A stretch of 64,000 nt of DNA, taken from contig JAGXGA010000055.1 in NCBI GenBank assembly GCA_024636975.1, forward strand, positions 124,001 to 188,000, in the 5' to 3' direction. Of this stretch, positions 51,188-59,664 are shown in pieces; the first letter of the stretch is position 1, and every line of letters begins with the position of its first letter. Position numbers and translations under genes: made by a program. The notes below the pieces were generated by a model. The model did no database searches. It was not told the origin of the DNA and was given only the letters and a program-made list of their open reading frames with translations. The stretch comes from Mariniphaga sp. GTDB lineage: Bacteria; Bacteroidota; Bacteroidia; Bacteroidales; Prolixibacteraceae.

Positions 51188-52710
51188 TGAGCTTCAAAGC
51201 CGTACTTACATTCATAGCCATCCTGTTGTTCTGTCTGTCTACTTTAGGACAGCAACAGGATGGTTCTGTATTTGAACGGCGCATTACAATCCATGCCCAA
51301 AGCCAGCCCCTTTCAGCAATACTCGACCAAATAAGCTGGCAGGCCAAGGTTTATTTTTCATATGATGCTTCAACTGTTGAAACTGCAGAAATCCATTCCA
51401 TCGGGGCAATTGATAAATCTCTGTTTTCAATAATGCACCAACTTTTTAATCCACAGGAATATCTTTTAAAGGAACTTGATAATCAAATTATTATATCTAA
51501 AAAAACTGCCGAGAACAATAACCTGTTAATCCAGGCAGATTCTATACCGGTGACGTATTTTTTTCTCTCCGGTAAAATTATCGACCGCAGAAAGGAAGAT
51601 CCAATCTCTTATGCTTCTGTTTCTGTACTGAATAAACCGATAGGTACCATAACAAATGCTGACGGCGACTTTCTTCTGAAAATACACCCTCAATACATTG
51701 GCGACACGCTTATCGTTTCAAGTATGGGATATGCCCAGGTTTTTATCCCTGCCAAAATGCTTCTTGACGAAGATCTGATCGTAATGGACCCTGTTTCAAT
51801 CAGGATCCGGGAGGTGAAAGTAACTGCCACAACACCTGAAAAGCTTCTTGAAAACATCAGGGCAAACTTCGATAATAATTACTCTGCACACAACAAACTA
51901 ATGAATGCCTTTTACAGGGAAACCGTAAAACAGGATGGTAAGTATATAAATGTTTCAGAAGCAGTTATCGAAGTTTTAAAAGCACCGTATAATAGTTCCC
52001 GAAGCGACTTATCACGATTAATTAAAGGGAGACAAAGCTCAGAAGTTCAACCATTTAAATGGATGAATTTTAAATTGCAGGGAGGACCTTTTACAATCAC
52101 TCAACTCGATGTGGTAAAAACCATGGAGACCTTCATCAATGAAAAGAATGAACATCAGTACAACTATAAAATATCAAGGGTTATCTGGTACAACGATAAT
52201 CCGGTATATATACTTGAATTTGAACCCATCACAGGCATTGATTTCCATGGATTCGTAGGAGAACTTTTCGTTCATCGTGAAACATTTGCAATTGTCCATG
52301 CCCGGTTTGGATTTAACCGAAACGGACTAAAAAAAGCCACTCCTGTACTTGTTAAGCATACTCCACCAGGAGTTAAAGCCCGGCCTTCATTTGTAGAATA
52401 CCAGGTTAATTATCAAAAATACCAGGGGAAATGGCAACTGGTAACTGCCCGGGCTGATGTAAAGTTTAAAATACGCAGCCGCCGCGATAAAATCAACTCC
52501 GAATTCCATAGTATTTCCGACCTCCTTGTTACTGATATCCATTCCACCGAACTGAAAAAGTTCAGGCGCAATGAATCATTTTCATACCGTGATGTATTTG
52601 TTGAAATGATTGATAATTATGATCCTGATTTTTGGGAAAATTACAACATAATTAAACCCGATGAAGACCTCCGGAATGCAATCCAAAATCTTTCTGCTGA
52701 TAACCAGTAA
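51187..52710 (+). CDS. STN plus carboxypeptidase-regulatory-like exported protein
   Basis: This 507-residue protein has a signal peptide (1-22, ending TLGQ). It has an STN domain at about 30-100 (ITIHAQSQPLSAILDQISWQ; HQLFNPQEYLLKELDN), and a CarboxypepD_reg-like beta domain at about 125-205 (LSGKIIDRRKEDPISYASVS; TITNADGDFLLKI). The C-terminal region of about 280 residues (MNAFYRETVKQDGKYINVSE; DPDFWENYNIIKPDE) is found in other Bacteroidota exported proteins of unknown function. There is no plug or barrel of a TonB receptor. Its start is coupled to the protease stop (TAATG overlap), so the two are translated together. Confidence 0.82.
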   Translation: MSFKAVLTFIAILLFCLSTLGQQQDGSVFERRITIHAQSQPLSAILDQISWQAKVYFSYDASTVETAEIHSIGAIDKSLFSIMHQLFNPQEYLLKELDNQIIISKKTAENNNLLIQADSIPVTYFFLSGKIIDRRKEDPISYASVSVLNKPIGTITNADGDFLLKIHPQYIGDTLIVSSMGYAQVFIPAKMLLDEDLIVMDPVSIRIREVKVTATTPEKLLENIRANFDNNYSAHNKLMNAFYRETVKQDGKYINVSEAVIEVLKAPYNSSRSDLSRLIKGRQSSEVQPFKWMNFKLQGGPFTITQLDVVKTMETFINEKNEHQYNYKISRVIWYNDNPVYILEFEPITGIDFHGFVGELFVHRETFAIVHARFGFNRNGLKKATPVLVKHTPPGVKARPSFVEYQVNYQKYQGKWQLVTARADVKFKIRSRRDKINSEFHSISDLLVTDIHSTELKKFRRNESFSYRDVFVEMIDNYDPDFWENYNIIKPDEDLRNAIQNLSADNQ

Positions 52711-52823
52711 CTGATACTTATTCAATTGTTCTGCCCTGGTTAATCTTTCTTCCTGAATATTGATTTCACGAAAAACCTGACGTCTGCAGAAAATCAAAAT
52801 CTTCTTAATCAAACAATTTTAGC

Positions 52824-52831
52824 TAATTTTG
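52824..52831 (+). promoter_or_regulatory. -7 promoter element for rbfA
   Basis: TAATTTTG matches TAnnTTTG exactly, 27 bp before the rbfA ATG at 52859. No TTTG is seen at the expected -33 distance. Confidence 0.4.
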
Positions 52832-52858
52832 GGGAAATTTATTTGAAAGCCCGATTCA

Positions 52859-53203
52859 ATGGAACAGTTCAGTACAAGACAAAATAAGGTATCACGCTTA
52901 ATTCAGCGTGAGATGTCTGATATTCTTCTTCAATTAACCAAAACAAAGTACCAGGGAAAGCTTATTAGTGTTACGATAGTCAGGGTAACAAAGGATATGG
53001 GTCTGGCTCGTATGTATCTGAGTATTTATCCTTCAGAATTTTCCAAGGAAATTTTAAGCGATATACAGCTTAACAGCAAATCAATAAGAGGGGATCTTGG
53101 AAGGAGAATAGGCAAAATAGTGCGGGTAATTCCCGAACTGGAATTCTACATCGACGACAGCCTGGATTATATCGATCACATCGAAGATCTTCTTAAGAAA
53201 TAA
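52859..53203 (+). CDS. rbfA: Ribosome-binding factor A
   Basis: This 114-residue single-KH-domain protein helps mature the 30S subunit by binding 16S rRNA. Its start FSTRQNKVSRLIQREMSDIL and the core VRVTKDMGLARMYLSIYP, followed by RGDLGRRIGKIVRVIPELEF and the closing DSLDYIDHIEDLL, are family features. It is followed 31 bp later by a LolC/E-like permease gene, a gene order seen in other Bacteroidota. Length is normal. Confidence 0.93.
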   Translation: MEQFSTRQNKVSRLIQREMSDILLQLTKTKYQGKLISVTIVRVTKDMGLARMYLSIYPSEFSKEILSDIQLNSKSIRGDLGRRIGKIVRVIPELEFYIDDSLDYIDHIEDLLKK

Positions 53204-53234
53204 ATAGTACCCCACTACGTTTTTTTATAAAAAA

Positions 53235-54461
53235 TTGAATCTGCCACTATTCATAGCACTCCGGTATTTGTTTTCGAAAAAAAAACAAAACATCATCAAC
53301 ATAATTTCTGCAATTTCGGTAACAGGAATCATTGTGGGTACTATGGCACTTGTAATCGTGCTATCGGTTTTTAATGGGTTTAACAGTCTGATTGAAAGCC
53401 TGTTCAGCAACTTTGATCCCGATTTTAAAATAACAGCAGCGCGGGGAAAGATGTTTACACCACCGGAAGATGAGCTCGAAAAGATTAAGAACCTGCCGGG
53501 GGTGATACACTATGCCGAAGTTATTGAAGAAGTTGCCCTTTTGAAATACAATACCCAGCAGTATGTTGCCACAATCAAAGGGGTACCCACCAATTATGCC
53601 AGTTACACCAATATCGACACGCTCATAATTGACGGGGCATTCATGCTTGAAGACGAAAGTATGAATTATGCTGTGGTAGGGCAGGGGGTTGCCTATAATC
53701 TGGGGCTGGGACTTTCATTCGTAGATCCCATACGTGTATTTGTACCTAAAAAAGGAAATCAAACTTCAATGAATCCGGCACGTGCCCTGAATTATGATTA
53801 CATATTTCCTTCCGGTGTTTTTTCAGTACTCGAAGAGATCGATTCCAGATATATGATTGTTCCCTTTGGTTTTGCTTCCCGGTTGTTCGAAACCGATGGG
53901 CAGATTTCGGCAGTTGAACTGGGCATCGAAAAGAATGCCAATTCAGGGAAGTTGCAAAAAAGTATTCAGGATATTCTTGGAAATTCCTTCGAGGTTAAAG
54001 ATAAATACCAGCAGCACGACTTGATTTACAAAACAATGCAATCGGAAAAATGGGCTGCCTACCTGATTCTGGTGTTTATCCTGATAGTTGCTTCATTTAA
54101 TATGCTTGGAAGCCTCTCAATGCTTATAATCGATAAAAAAGAAGACCTTTTTATACTGCGCGGAATGGGAGCCGATTCCCGACTCATCCGACAGATCTTC
54201 TTGTTTGAAGGCTGGTTAATTTCGCTTTTTGGTGCTGTTATCGGTTCACTGCTGGGCATTTTTATAACGTGGCTGCAAATCAAATTTGAACTTGTAAGCC
54301 TGCCGGGCGCCGGCTCTTTCATTATCACAGCTTATCCGGTGAAAATCATTCTCTCCGATATATTGATCATCCTGGGCGTTGTTTTAGGCATTGGCTTTAT
54401 TGCATCGTGGTATCCGGTAAAGTTCATTTCGCATAAATTTATCCTGGAAACAAATTTGTAA
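53235..54461 (+). CDS. FtsX/LolC-LolE-family ABC transporter permease
   Basis: This 408-residue membrane protein has one N-terminal helix (IINIISAISVTGIIVGTMAL), a large periplasmic domain (about 60-270), and three C-terminal helices in the FtsX arrangement (AYLILVFILIVASFNMLGSL; LISLFGAVIGSLLGIFITWL; ILIILGVVLGIGFIASWYP). It resembles the lipoprotein-releasing permeases LolC/LolE (DLFILRGMGADSRLIRQIF is typical). The only available start is a TTG at 53235: an in-frame TAG lies at 53205-53207 with no ATG or GTG between. No matching ATPase gene is adjacent. Lipoprotein sorting is the likely role. Confidence 0.88.
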   Translation: MNLPLFIALRYLFSKKKQNIINIISAISVTGIIVGTMALVIVLSVFNGFNSLIESLFSNFDPDFKITAARGKMFTPPEDELEKIKNLPGVIHYAEVIEEVALLKYNTQQYVATIKGVPTNYASYTNIDTLIIDGAFMLEDESMNYAVVGQGVAYNLGLGLSFVDPIRVFVPKKGNQTSMNPARALNYDYIFPSGVFSVLEEIDSRYMIVPFGFASRLFETDGQISAVELGIEKNANSGKLQKSIQDILGNSFEVKDKYQQHDLIYKTMQSEKWAAYLILVFILIVASFNMLGSLSMLIIDKKEDLFILRGMGADSRLIRQIFLFEGWLISLFGAVIGSLLGIFITWLQIKFELVSLPGAGSFIITAYPVKIILSDILIILGVVLGIGFIASWYPVKFISHKFILETNL

Positions 54462-54558
54462 AATCTCTTACTTAATTATTCCATTTCTGATATTCGTTAC
54501 TATTTACAGCCTAAAATTGCTTTATTTTGCCTGAAAATTACCATTTAAATACATTAAG

Positions 54559-55587
54559 GTGAAAGCACTTGTTAAAAGTAAAGCAGAAAAGGGAATCTGG
54601 ATGGAAGATGTACCTGTGCCTGAGGTAGGTCCGAATGATGTGTTGATAAAAATCAAAAAATCTGCTATCTGCGGTACCGATCTGCATATTTACAAATGGG
54701 ATGAGTGGGCACAACAAACCATTAAAACGCCGGTAGTTATTGGGCATGAATACATGGGTGTAGTGGTTGAAACCGGTTCGGAAGTCGACCGTGTAAGGGT
54801 AGGGGAGCGGGTAACTGTTGAAGGCCATATTTCATGCGGTTTTTGCAGAAATTGCCGGAGAGGCAGGCAGCACATCTGTGACCACACTGTTGGCATTGGA
54901 GTGAACCGCGATGGTGGTTTTGCCGAATACATCTCGGTTCCTGCCAAGAATGTATTGCATGTTGACGTAAGCATACCTGACGACATAATGGCCATAATGG
55001 ATCCACTGGGCAATGCCACGCATACTGCACTGTCGTTTCCACTTCTGGGTGAGGATGTACTTATAACAGGAATAGGCGGTCCCATTGGCGCTATGGCAGC
55101 TGCCATATGCCGTTTCAGCGGAGCCAGGAATGTTATCGGCACCGATTTAAGTCCATTTAGAAGGGCGCTGGCACGCAAAATGGGCGCTACAAGGGTAATC
55201 GATCCCTTAAACGAAAGCATAAAAGAGGCCATGGAACGCCATCAAATGGTTGCCGGATTCGATATCGGCCTCGAATGCTCAGGTTCTCCTTCTGCCTTTA
55301 ACGATATGGTAAATCATATGTATAACGGTGGAAAAATAAGTTTGCTGGGAATCCTGCCCAGGCAAACGCATATCGATTGGAATAAAGTCATTTTCAAAGG
55401 ATTAACCCTAAAAGGGATTTATGGCAGGGAAATGTATGAAACATGGTACCAAATGGAAATGATGCTCACTTCAGGACTTGATATTACCCCGGTAATTACC
55501 CACAGATTTAATGCTCCCGAGTTTCAAAAAGCCTTCGAAATTATGGAAGCCGGTGATTGTGGTAAAATTATTCTTGAATGGGATTGA
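54559..55587 (+). CDS. tdh: L-threonine 3-dehydrogenase, zinc-dependent
   Basis: This 342-residue medium-chain dehydrogenase oxidises threonine to 2-amino-3-ketobutyrate with NAD. The catalytic zinc ligands are Cys38 (ICGTDLHIY), His63 and Glu64 (IGHEYMG). The structural zinc site is CGFCRNCRRGRQHIC, and the Rossmann fold has GIGGPIGAMAAAICRF. Length matches E. coli Tdh. The start codon is GTG (54559); no ATG is available. The usual partner gene kbl is not adjacent. A parS-like site lies 6 bp past the stop. Confidence 0.93.
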   Translation: MKALVKSKAEKGIWMEDVPVPEVGPNDVLIKIKKSAICGTDLHIYKWDEWAQQTIKTPVVIGHEYMGVVVETGSEVDRVRVGERVTVEGHISCGFCRNCRRGRQHICDHTVGIGVNRDGGFAEYISVPAKNVLHVDVSIPDDIMAIMDPLGNATHTALSFPLLGEDVLITGIGGPIGAMAAAICRFSGARNVIGTDLSPFRRALARKMGATRVIDPLNESIKEAMERHQMVAGFDIGLECSGSPSAFNDMVNHMYNGGKISLLGILPRQTHIDWNKVIFKGLTLKGIYGREMYETWYQMEMMLTSGLDITPVITHRFNAPEFQKAFEIMEAGDCGKIILEWD

Positions 55588-55592
55588 CCAAT

Positions 55593-55608
55593 TGTTCCAC
55601 GTGAAATT
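55593..55608. promoter_or_regulatory. parS: parS-like ParB-binding site, 14 of 16 matches
   Basis: TGTTCCACGTGAAATT differs from the parS consensus TGTTCCACGTGAAACA only in its last two bases and retains the CACGTG core. It lies between tdh and rsgA. A perfect site is found 4 kb away at 59646-59661, and the pair makes this call more credible than either alone. Confidence 0.7.
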
Positions 55609-55700
55609 AATTCTGGTATAAATAAATTTCAAGCAGTTGGCTTAACTAAACAATTCACTGTTATAGCTCGTTTCAAACTAAATGCTCAGCATAAAAATAT

Positions 55701-56654
55701 TTGAAAGTGAAAGAAGGATTGGTAATCAAAACTACCGGAAGCTGGTTTACCGTTGAAGACGAAAAGGGTGAATTGTATGAGTGCAAAGTGAAAGGTAACT
55801 TCAGGATTAAGGACATTAAAAGCACTAATCCGGTAGCCGTAGGCGACCGGGTGAACTTTTTAATTCACGAAGATCAAAAAAATAATACGGTTAAATCAGG
55901 CTGGATAACCTCCATTAACGACAGGAAAAACTACATTGTACGGCGTTCTCCCAATCTGTCAAAACAATCACATATCATTGCTGCAAACATCGATCAGGCA
56001 GTGCTGGTGGCAACAATTACATTTCCTGTTACCACCACCACATTTATTGACAGATACCTTGCTTCAGCCGAAGCATACAGGGTACCGGTCTTAATTGTAT
56101 TTAACAAACTTGATCTGATTACAAAAAAGGAGCAAAAACAACTCGATGAATTGATTGCAATATACGGCGACATTGGATATAAATGCCTTACGGTATCGGC
56201 AGTTAATCTGACAGGAATTGACCGGCTAAAGGATGAACTGAAAGATAAAACGAATGTAATAAACGGCCACAGCGGGGTAGGGAAGTCTACTCTGATAAAC
56301 AGTATTCAACCCGGATTAAACCTAAAAACGAAAGAAATTTCGGAAATGCACCAAACAGGTAAACACACCACAGCTTCTTCAGCAATGTATAAACTTTCGT
56401 TTGGAGGATATATAATTGATACCCCGGGAATTAAAGGTTTTGGTATGCTAGATATGGAAGCCTGGGAAATTTCTCACTATTTCCCCGAAATATTTTCAAT
56501 TTCGAAGTCATGTCAGTACAGCAACTGCTCGCATACGCATGAACCGGGTTGCAAAGTAAAAGAAGCCGTAGAAGCCGGGAAAGTGGCTTACAGCCGCTAT
56601 ATAAGCTATCTGGGACTGCTTGAAGGCGATGACAAGTACCGGAAGCCATTCTAG
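55701..56654 (+). CDS. rsgA: Ribosome small-subunit-dependent GTPase A
   Basis: This 317-residue circularly permuted GTPase checks late 30S assembly. It has an N-terminal OB fold (about 1-75), then G4 VFNKLD (about 133-138), G5 VSAVN, G1 GHSGVGKST (189-197) and G3 DTPGIKGFG. The C-terminal zinc-binding motif (CQYSNCSHTHEPGC) is typical. The start is a TTG at 55701, or a GTG two codons on (55707); no ATG is close. It follows tdh and the 14/16 parS-like site. Confidence 0.94.
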   Translation: MKVKEGLVIKTTGSWFTVEDEKGELYECKVKGNFRIKDIKSTNPVAVGDRVNFLIHEDQKNNTVKSGWITSINDRKNYIVRRSPNLSKQSHIIAANIDQAVLVATITFPVTTTTFIDRYLASAEAYRVPVLIVFNKLDLITKKEQKQLDELIAIYGDIGYKCLTVSAVNLTGIDRLKDELKDKTNVINGHSGVGKSTLINSIQPGLNLKTKEISEMHQTGKHTTASSAMYKLSFGGYIIDTPGIKGFGMLDMEAWEISHYFPEIFSISKSCQYSNCSHTHEPGCKVKEAVEAGKVAYSRYISYLGLLEGDDKYRKPF

Positions 56655-56769
56655 GCTATTAAATCGATTACATTTAATCTCTGCTTCTTCCTGACACCAC
56701 TCACAAATGACTATCGATGGTCAGCGACATTGTTGGCATTAAATAATGAAATTTATAGTACTATGTCCC

Positions 56770-56925
56770 CCCTCAGTATTCAATAGAACTTCAAAATGAA
56801 TAACTTCAATTGTAAATGAATCATTGTTTCAATTGAAAGCTTCTGCATAATAGCGTGAGATTGCTTTTCCGCCAGCTGGTCGGAGCGCAATGACGGCACC
56901 GTGGCGGGACAGTATGCGGCGCAAC
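56770..56925 (+). repeat. Interspersed 150-bp element, copy B
   Basis: GAACTTCAAAATGAATAAC, TTTCAATTGAAAG, GCGTGAGATTGCTTTTCCG and GCAATGACGGCACCGTGGC form the reverse complement of copy A at 13640-13785. It lies in the 579-bp gap between rsgA and uvrC. That gap also has a decayed hairpin module at 56916-56950 and no gene that I can support. Confidence 0.7.
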
Positions 56926-56950
56926 AGGTATCATGATATTTGATGTGACA
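56916..56950. repeat. Decayed GCGGCGCAACA / TATCATGATA hairpin module
   Basis: GCGGCGCAACAGGTATCATG followed by ATATTTGATGTGACA matches the hairpin at 13842-13884, but the closing TTGCGCCG arm has been lost. It directly adjoins the 150-bp element here, whereas in the other locus the modules are about 60 bp apart and in the opposite relative orientation. Confidence 0.5.
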
Positions 56951-57233
56951 CTTCTAGTAAATGGAAATTGAGTTTGGTTCTGAGGGTGCGAAACTTATAT
57001 AAACCTCATAATGAGTTGTTTGTGGCTAAATTTCAAGTCATTTATAAGGTGAATAATAGCATCTCCACAGAATAAAATTTATGAACCTCCACAATCCGAC
57101 TGTGATGTGCTCTGATTGTTTTAAAATAAAAAGGTAAAACCCGTATCTTTAAACTCACGCACAAAAAAAAAGCTGTCATTATTGTAGAGTCGATATGAAC
57201 GCTTATGCCATGAAATACTTTATTGCTTAAAAA

Positions 57234-59054
57234 CTATTTTTCAGGATGAAAATATTTATAAACAACATCAGCTCGTGAATTGCCAATAAGTTGCGCTATG
57301 GATTCCCTATCTGCTTCTTTAATATTCTTGACTGATTTAAATGCAAGCAAAAGCTTTTGACTTATTTTTTCTCCGATGCCATTTATCCTGCCCAATTCCG
57401 ATTCAGTAATTGTTTTAGATCTTTTATTTCTGTGAAAAGAAATTCCGAAACGATGAGCTTCATCACGGATTTGCTGGATGATTTTTAAACTTTCGGAGTT
57501 CTTGTTAATATAAATAGGAACAGGATCATCGGGTACATAAATTTCTTCAAGTTTTTTTGCAATTCCAATAATAGCAATTTTGCCCCGTAGGTTTAGCTTT
57601 TCCAGTGCAGTTACAGCAGAAGAAAGCTGCCCTTTTCCACCATCAATTACAATAAGCTGTGGCAGTGCTTGATTTTCGTTTAACAACCTGCTGTATCTCC
57701 TGAATACTACTTCTTCCATAGAAGCAAAATCGTTAGGCCCGGTAACGGTTTTAATATTATAATGACGGTATTCACGTTTTAACGGTTTAGCATTATGAAA
57801 AACCACACAAGCTGCAACCGGATCAGATCCCTGGAGATTACTGTTATCAAAACATTCCATTCGCACCGGCAATTCCGATAAATGAAGATCCTTTTGGATG
57901 GTATTTAAAATTCGCTCATCCCTTAATTTAGGATTTTTTAATACTATTTGCTTCTCCTTTTCAAGGCGGTAATATTTAGCATTTCGCTGCGATAAATCTA
58001 GTAGCTTTTTTTTATCACCCCGTTGCGGTACTTTAAATACCACATCATTTAAAATTACATTTGGAAGAAATGCAACCAGAATTTCTCCGGCGTTACTGTA
58101 TATTTTTTGGCGGATATCAACAATACCGGCAAGCAGTAAATCCTCTTCCGACTCGTCAAGAATTTTTTGTATTTCGAGTGTGTACGTTTGAATAATTGCT
58201 CCTTTTATTACTTTCAGATAGTTGATGTAGGCGAACTTCTGATCTTGATCGATTGTAAATACATCAACGTCGGTAATTGTAGGTGAAACAATGGTTGACT
58301 TACTTTGATACCGTTTTAGTGAATCATATTTTACTTTGATTTCCTGTGCTTCTTCAAAATTCATGGATTCAGCCATATCATTCATCCGGTTTTCAAGATG
58401 CTTAATAACACCTGAAATATTTCCTTTTAAAATATCGGTAATATCCTCTATTCCCTGGTTGTATTTTTCGGCTGAAATCAACCCTTCACATGGGCCTTTA
58501 CAATTGCCAATATGGTATTCAAGACAGACTTTGTATTTGCCCGCTTTTATGTTTTCATCGGTAAGATGATAGTTACATGTGCGTAGTTTATACTCCGTTT
58601 TAAAAAGCTCCAGCAACGTGCGCACAGTATATATGGAAGTATAAGGACCGAAATATTTTGAACCATCCCTTATAAGATTACGTGTTTTGAATACACGCGG
58701 AAACGGTTCGTTTTTGATACAAATCCATGGAAAACTTTTATCGTCTTTAAGCCGGATATTGTAACGGGGTTGGTATTTTTTAATCAGATTGTTTTCCAGA
58801 AGCAGAGCGTCCTGTTCAGTTTCAACAACCAGGTATTTAATATCGGCAATATTCCTAACCAACAAGGCGGTTTTCCTTGTATCGTGCTGCTTAGAAAAAT
58901 AAGAAGTGACCCTCTTTTTAAGATTAAGGGCCTTTCCTATATAAATTATATTGCCACCGGTATCAAAATACTGATATATTCCAGGCTTATCAGGAAGCAC
59001 AGAAATCTGACTTTTCAGGTAATCGATATTTGCATTAACTGACGGGAATTTCAC
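57234..59054 (-). CDS. uvrC: Excinuclease ABC subunit C
   Basis: This 606-residue nuclease makes both cuts in nucleotide excision repair. The GIY-YIG domain (about 15-95; PGIYQYFDTGGNIIYIGKAL) makes the 3' incision. A cysteine cluster near 160-195 (CNYHLTD ... CLEYHIGNCKGPC), a UVR motif (about 212-247; MNFEEAQEIKVKYDSL), and an RNase H-like nuclease domain (MECFDNSNLQGSDPVAAC; LIVIDGGKGQL) for the 5' incision follow, with a final helix-hairpin-helix pair (RINGIGEKISQKLL). It is the last gene of a minus-strand housekeeping run, 58 bp after apt. Confidence 0.96.
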   Translation of the reverse strand: MKFPSVNANIDYLKSQISVLPDKPGIYQYFDTGGNIIYIGKALNLKKRVTSYFSKQHDTRKTALLVRNIADIKYLVVETEQDALLLENNLIKKYQPRYNIRLKDDKSFPWICIKNEPFPRVFKTRNLIRDGSKYFGPYTSIYTVRTLLELFKTEYKLRTCNYHLTDENIKAGKYKVCLEYHIGNCKGPCEGLISAEKYNQGIEDITDILKGNISGVIKHLENRMNDMAESMNFEEAQEIKVKYDSLKRYQSKSTIVSPTITDVDVFTIDQDQKFAYINYLKVIKGAIIQTYTLEIQKILDESEEDLLLAGIVDIRQKIYSNAGEILVAFLPNVILNDVVFKVPQRGDKKKLLDLSQRNAKYYRLEKEKQIVLKNPKLRDERILNTIQKDLHLSELPVRMECFDNSNLQGSDPVAACVVFHNAKPLKREYRHYNIKTVTGPNDFASMEEVVFRRYSRLLNENQALPQLIVIDGGKGQLSSAVTALEKLNLRGKIAIIGIAKKLEEIYVPDDPVPIYINKNSESLKIIQQIRDEAHRFGISFHRNKRSKTITESELGRINGIGEKISQKLLLAFKSVKNIKEADRESIAQLIGNSRADVVYKYFHPEK

Positions 59055-59112
59055 CTAAATTGATTTTTAACCGGTAACAATAATTAAAATAATTCTGTTC
59101 CTAAATTCAGCA

Positions 59113-59631
59113 TTAATAGGACACCAAACTATGAGGTTTATATACTTCCAGGTTTTCTTTGAATTCGTTTTTGATAAAGCTCAGATCACAAATAAAACTC
59201 AGGTATATAACCGATACTCCTACTTTTTTAACCAGGCTTAACACAGCATTTGTTGTACCCCCGGTAGCCAGCAGATCGTCGTGTATAAGCACAACATCGT
59301 CGGGAGATAAAGCATCGCGATGAATCTCTATTGAATCGGTTCCATACTCCAGCTGATACGATTCAGATAGTGTTTCTGCCGGCAGTTTTCCCTTTTTCCT
59401 TACGGGAACGAATCCAGCATTTAATTCATAAGCCAAAAGGCCTCCTAATATAAATCCTCTTGATTCAATCCCGAGGACCTTGGTAATATTTTTACCTCTA
59501 AATTCTTGAACTATTCTGTTGGAAGTGTACCTTAAGGCATCTTGATCTTTCAGCAAAGTAGTGATATCTTTAAAACCAATTCCTTTGGTTGGAAAATCGG
59601 GAACCTCCCGAATCATGTTTTTTAAATCCAT
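59113..59631 (-). CDS. apt: Adenine phosphoribosyltransferase
   Basis: This 172-residue purine-salvage enzyme makes AMP from adenine and PRPP. IREVPDFPTKGIGFKDITTL is the family start, GIESRGFILGGLLAYE follows, and the PRPP loop is VVLIHDDLLATGGTTNAV. The length is normal. It follows mnmG after a 33-bp gap that contains a perfect parS site, so its promoter region or leader coincides with a possible ParB nucleation point. Confidence 0.96.
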   Translation of the reverse strand: MDLKNMIREVPDFPTKGIGFKDITTLLKDQDALRYTSNRIVQEFRGKNITKVLGIESRGFILGGLLAYELNAGFVPVRKKGKLPAETLSESYQLEYGTDSIEIHRDALSPDDVVLIHDDLLATGGTTNAVLSLVKKVGVSVIYLSFICDLSFIKNEFKENLEVYKPHSLVSY

Positions 59632-59645
59632 TGTAATTTTTGATT

Positions 59646-59661
59646 TGTTCCACGTGAAACA
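59646..59661. promoter_or_regulatory. parS: parS ParB-binding site, perfect match
   Basis: TGTTCCACGTGAAACA is identical to the 16-bp Bacillus-type parS sequence, which is conserved across many phyla. It lies in the 33-bp gap between mnmG and apt. ParB bound to parS organises origin segregation, and such sites cluster near oriC in most chromosomes that have them. Confidence 0.85.
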
Positions 59662-59664
59662 ATT

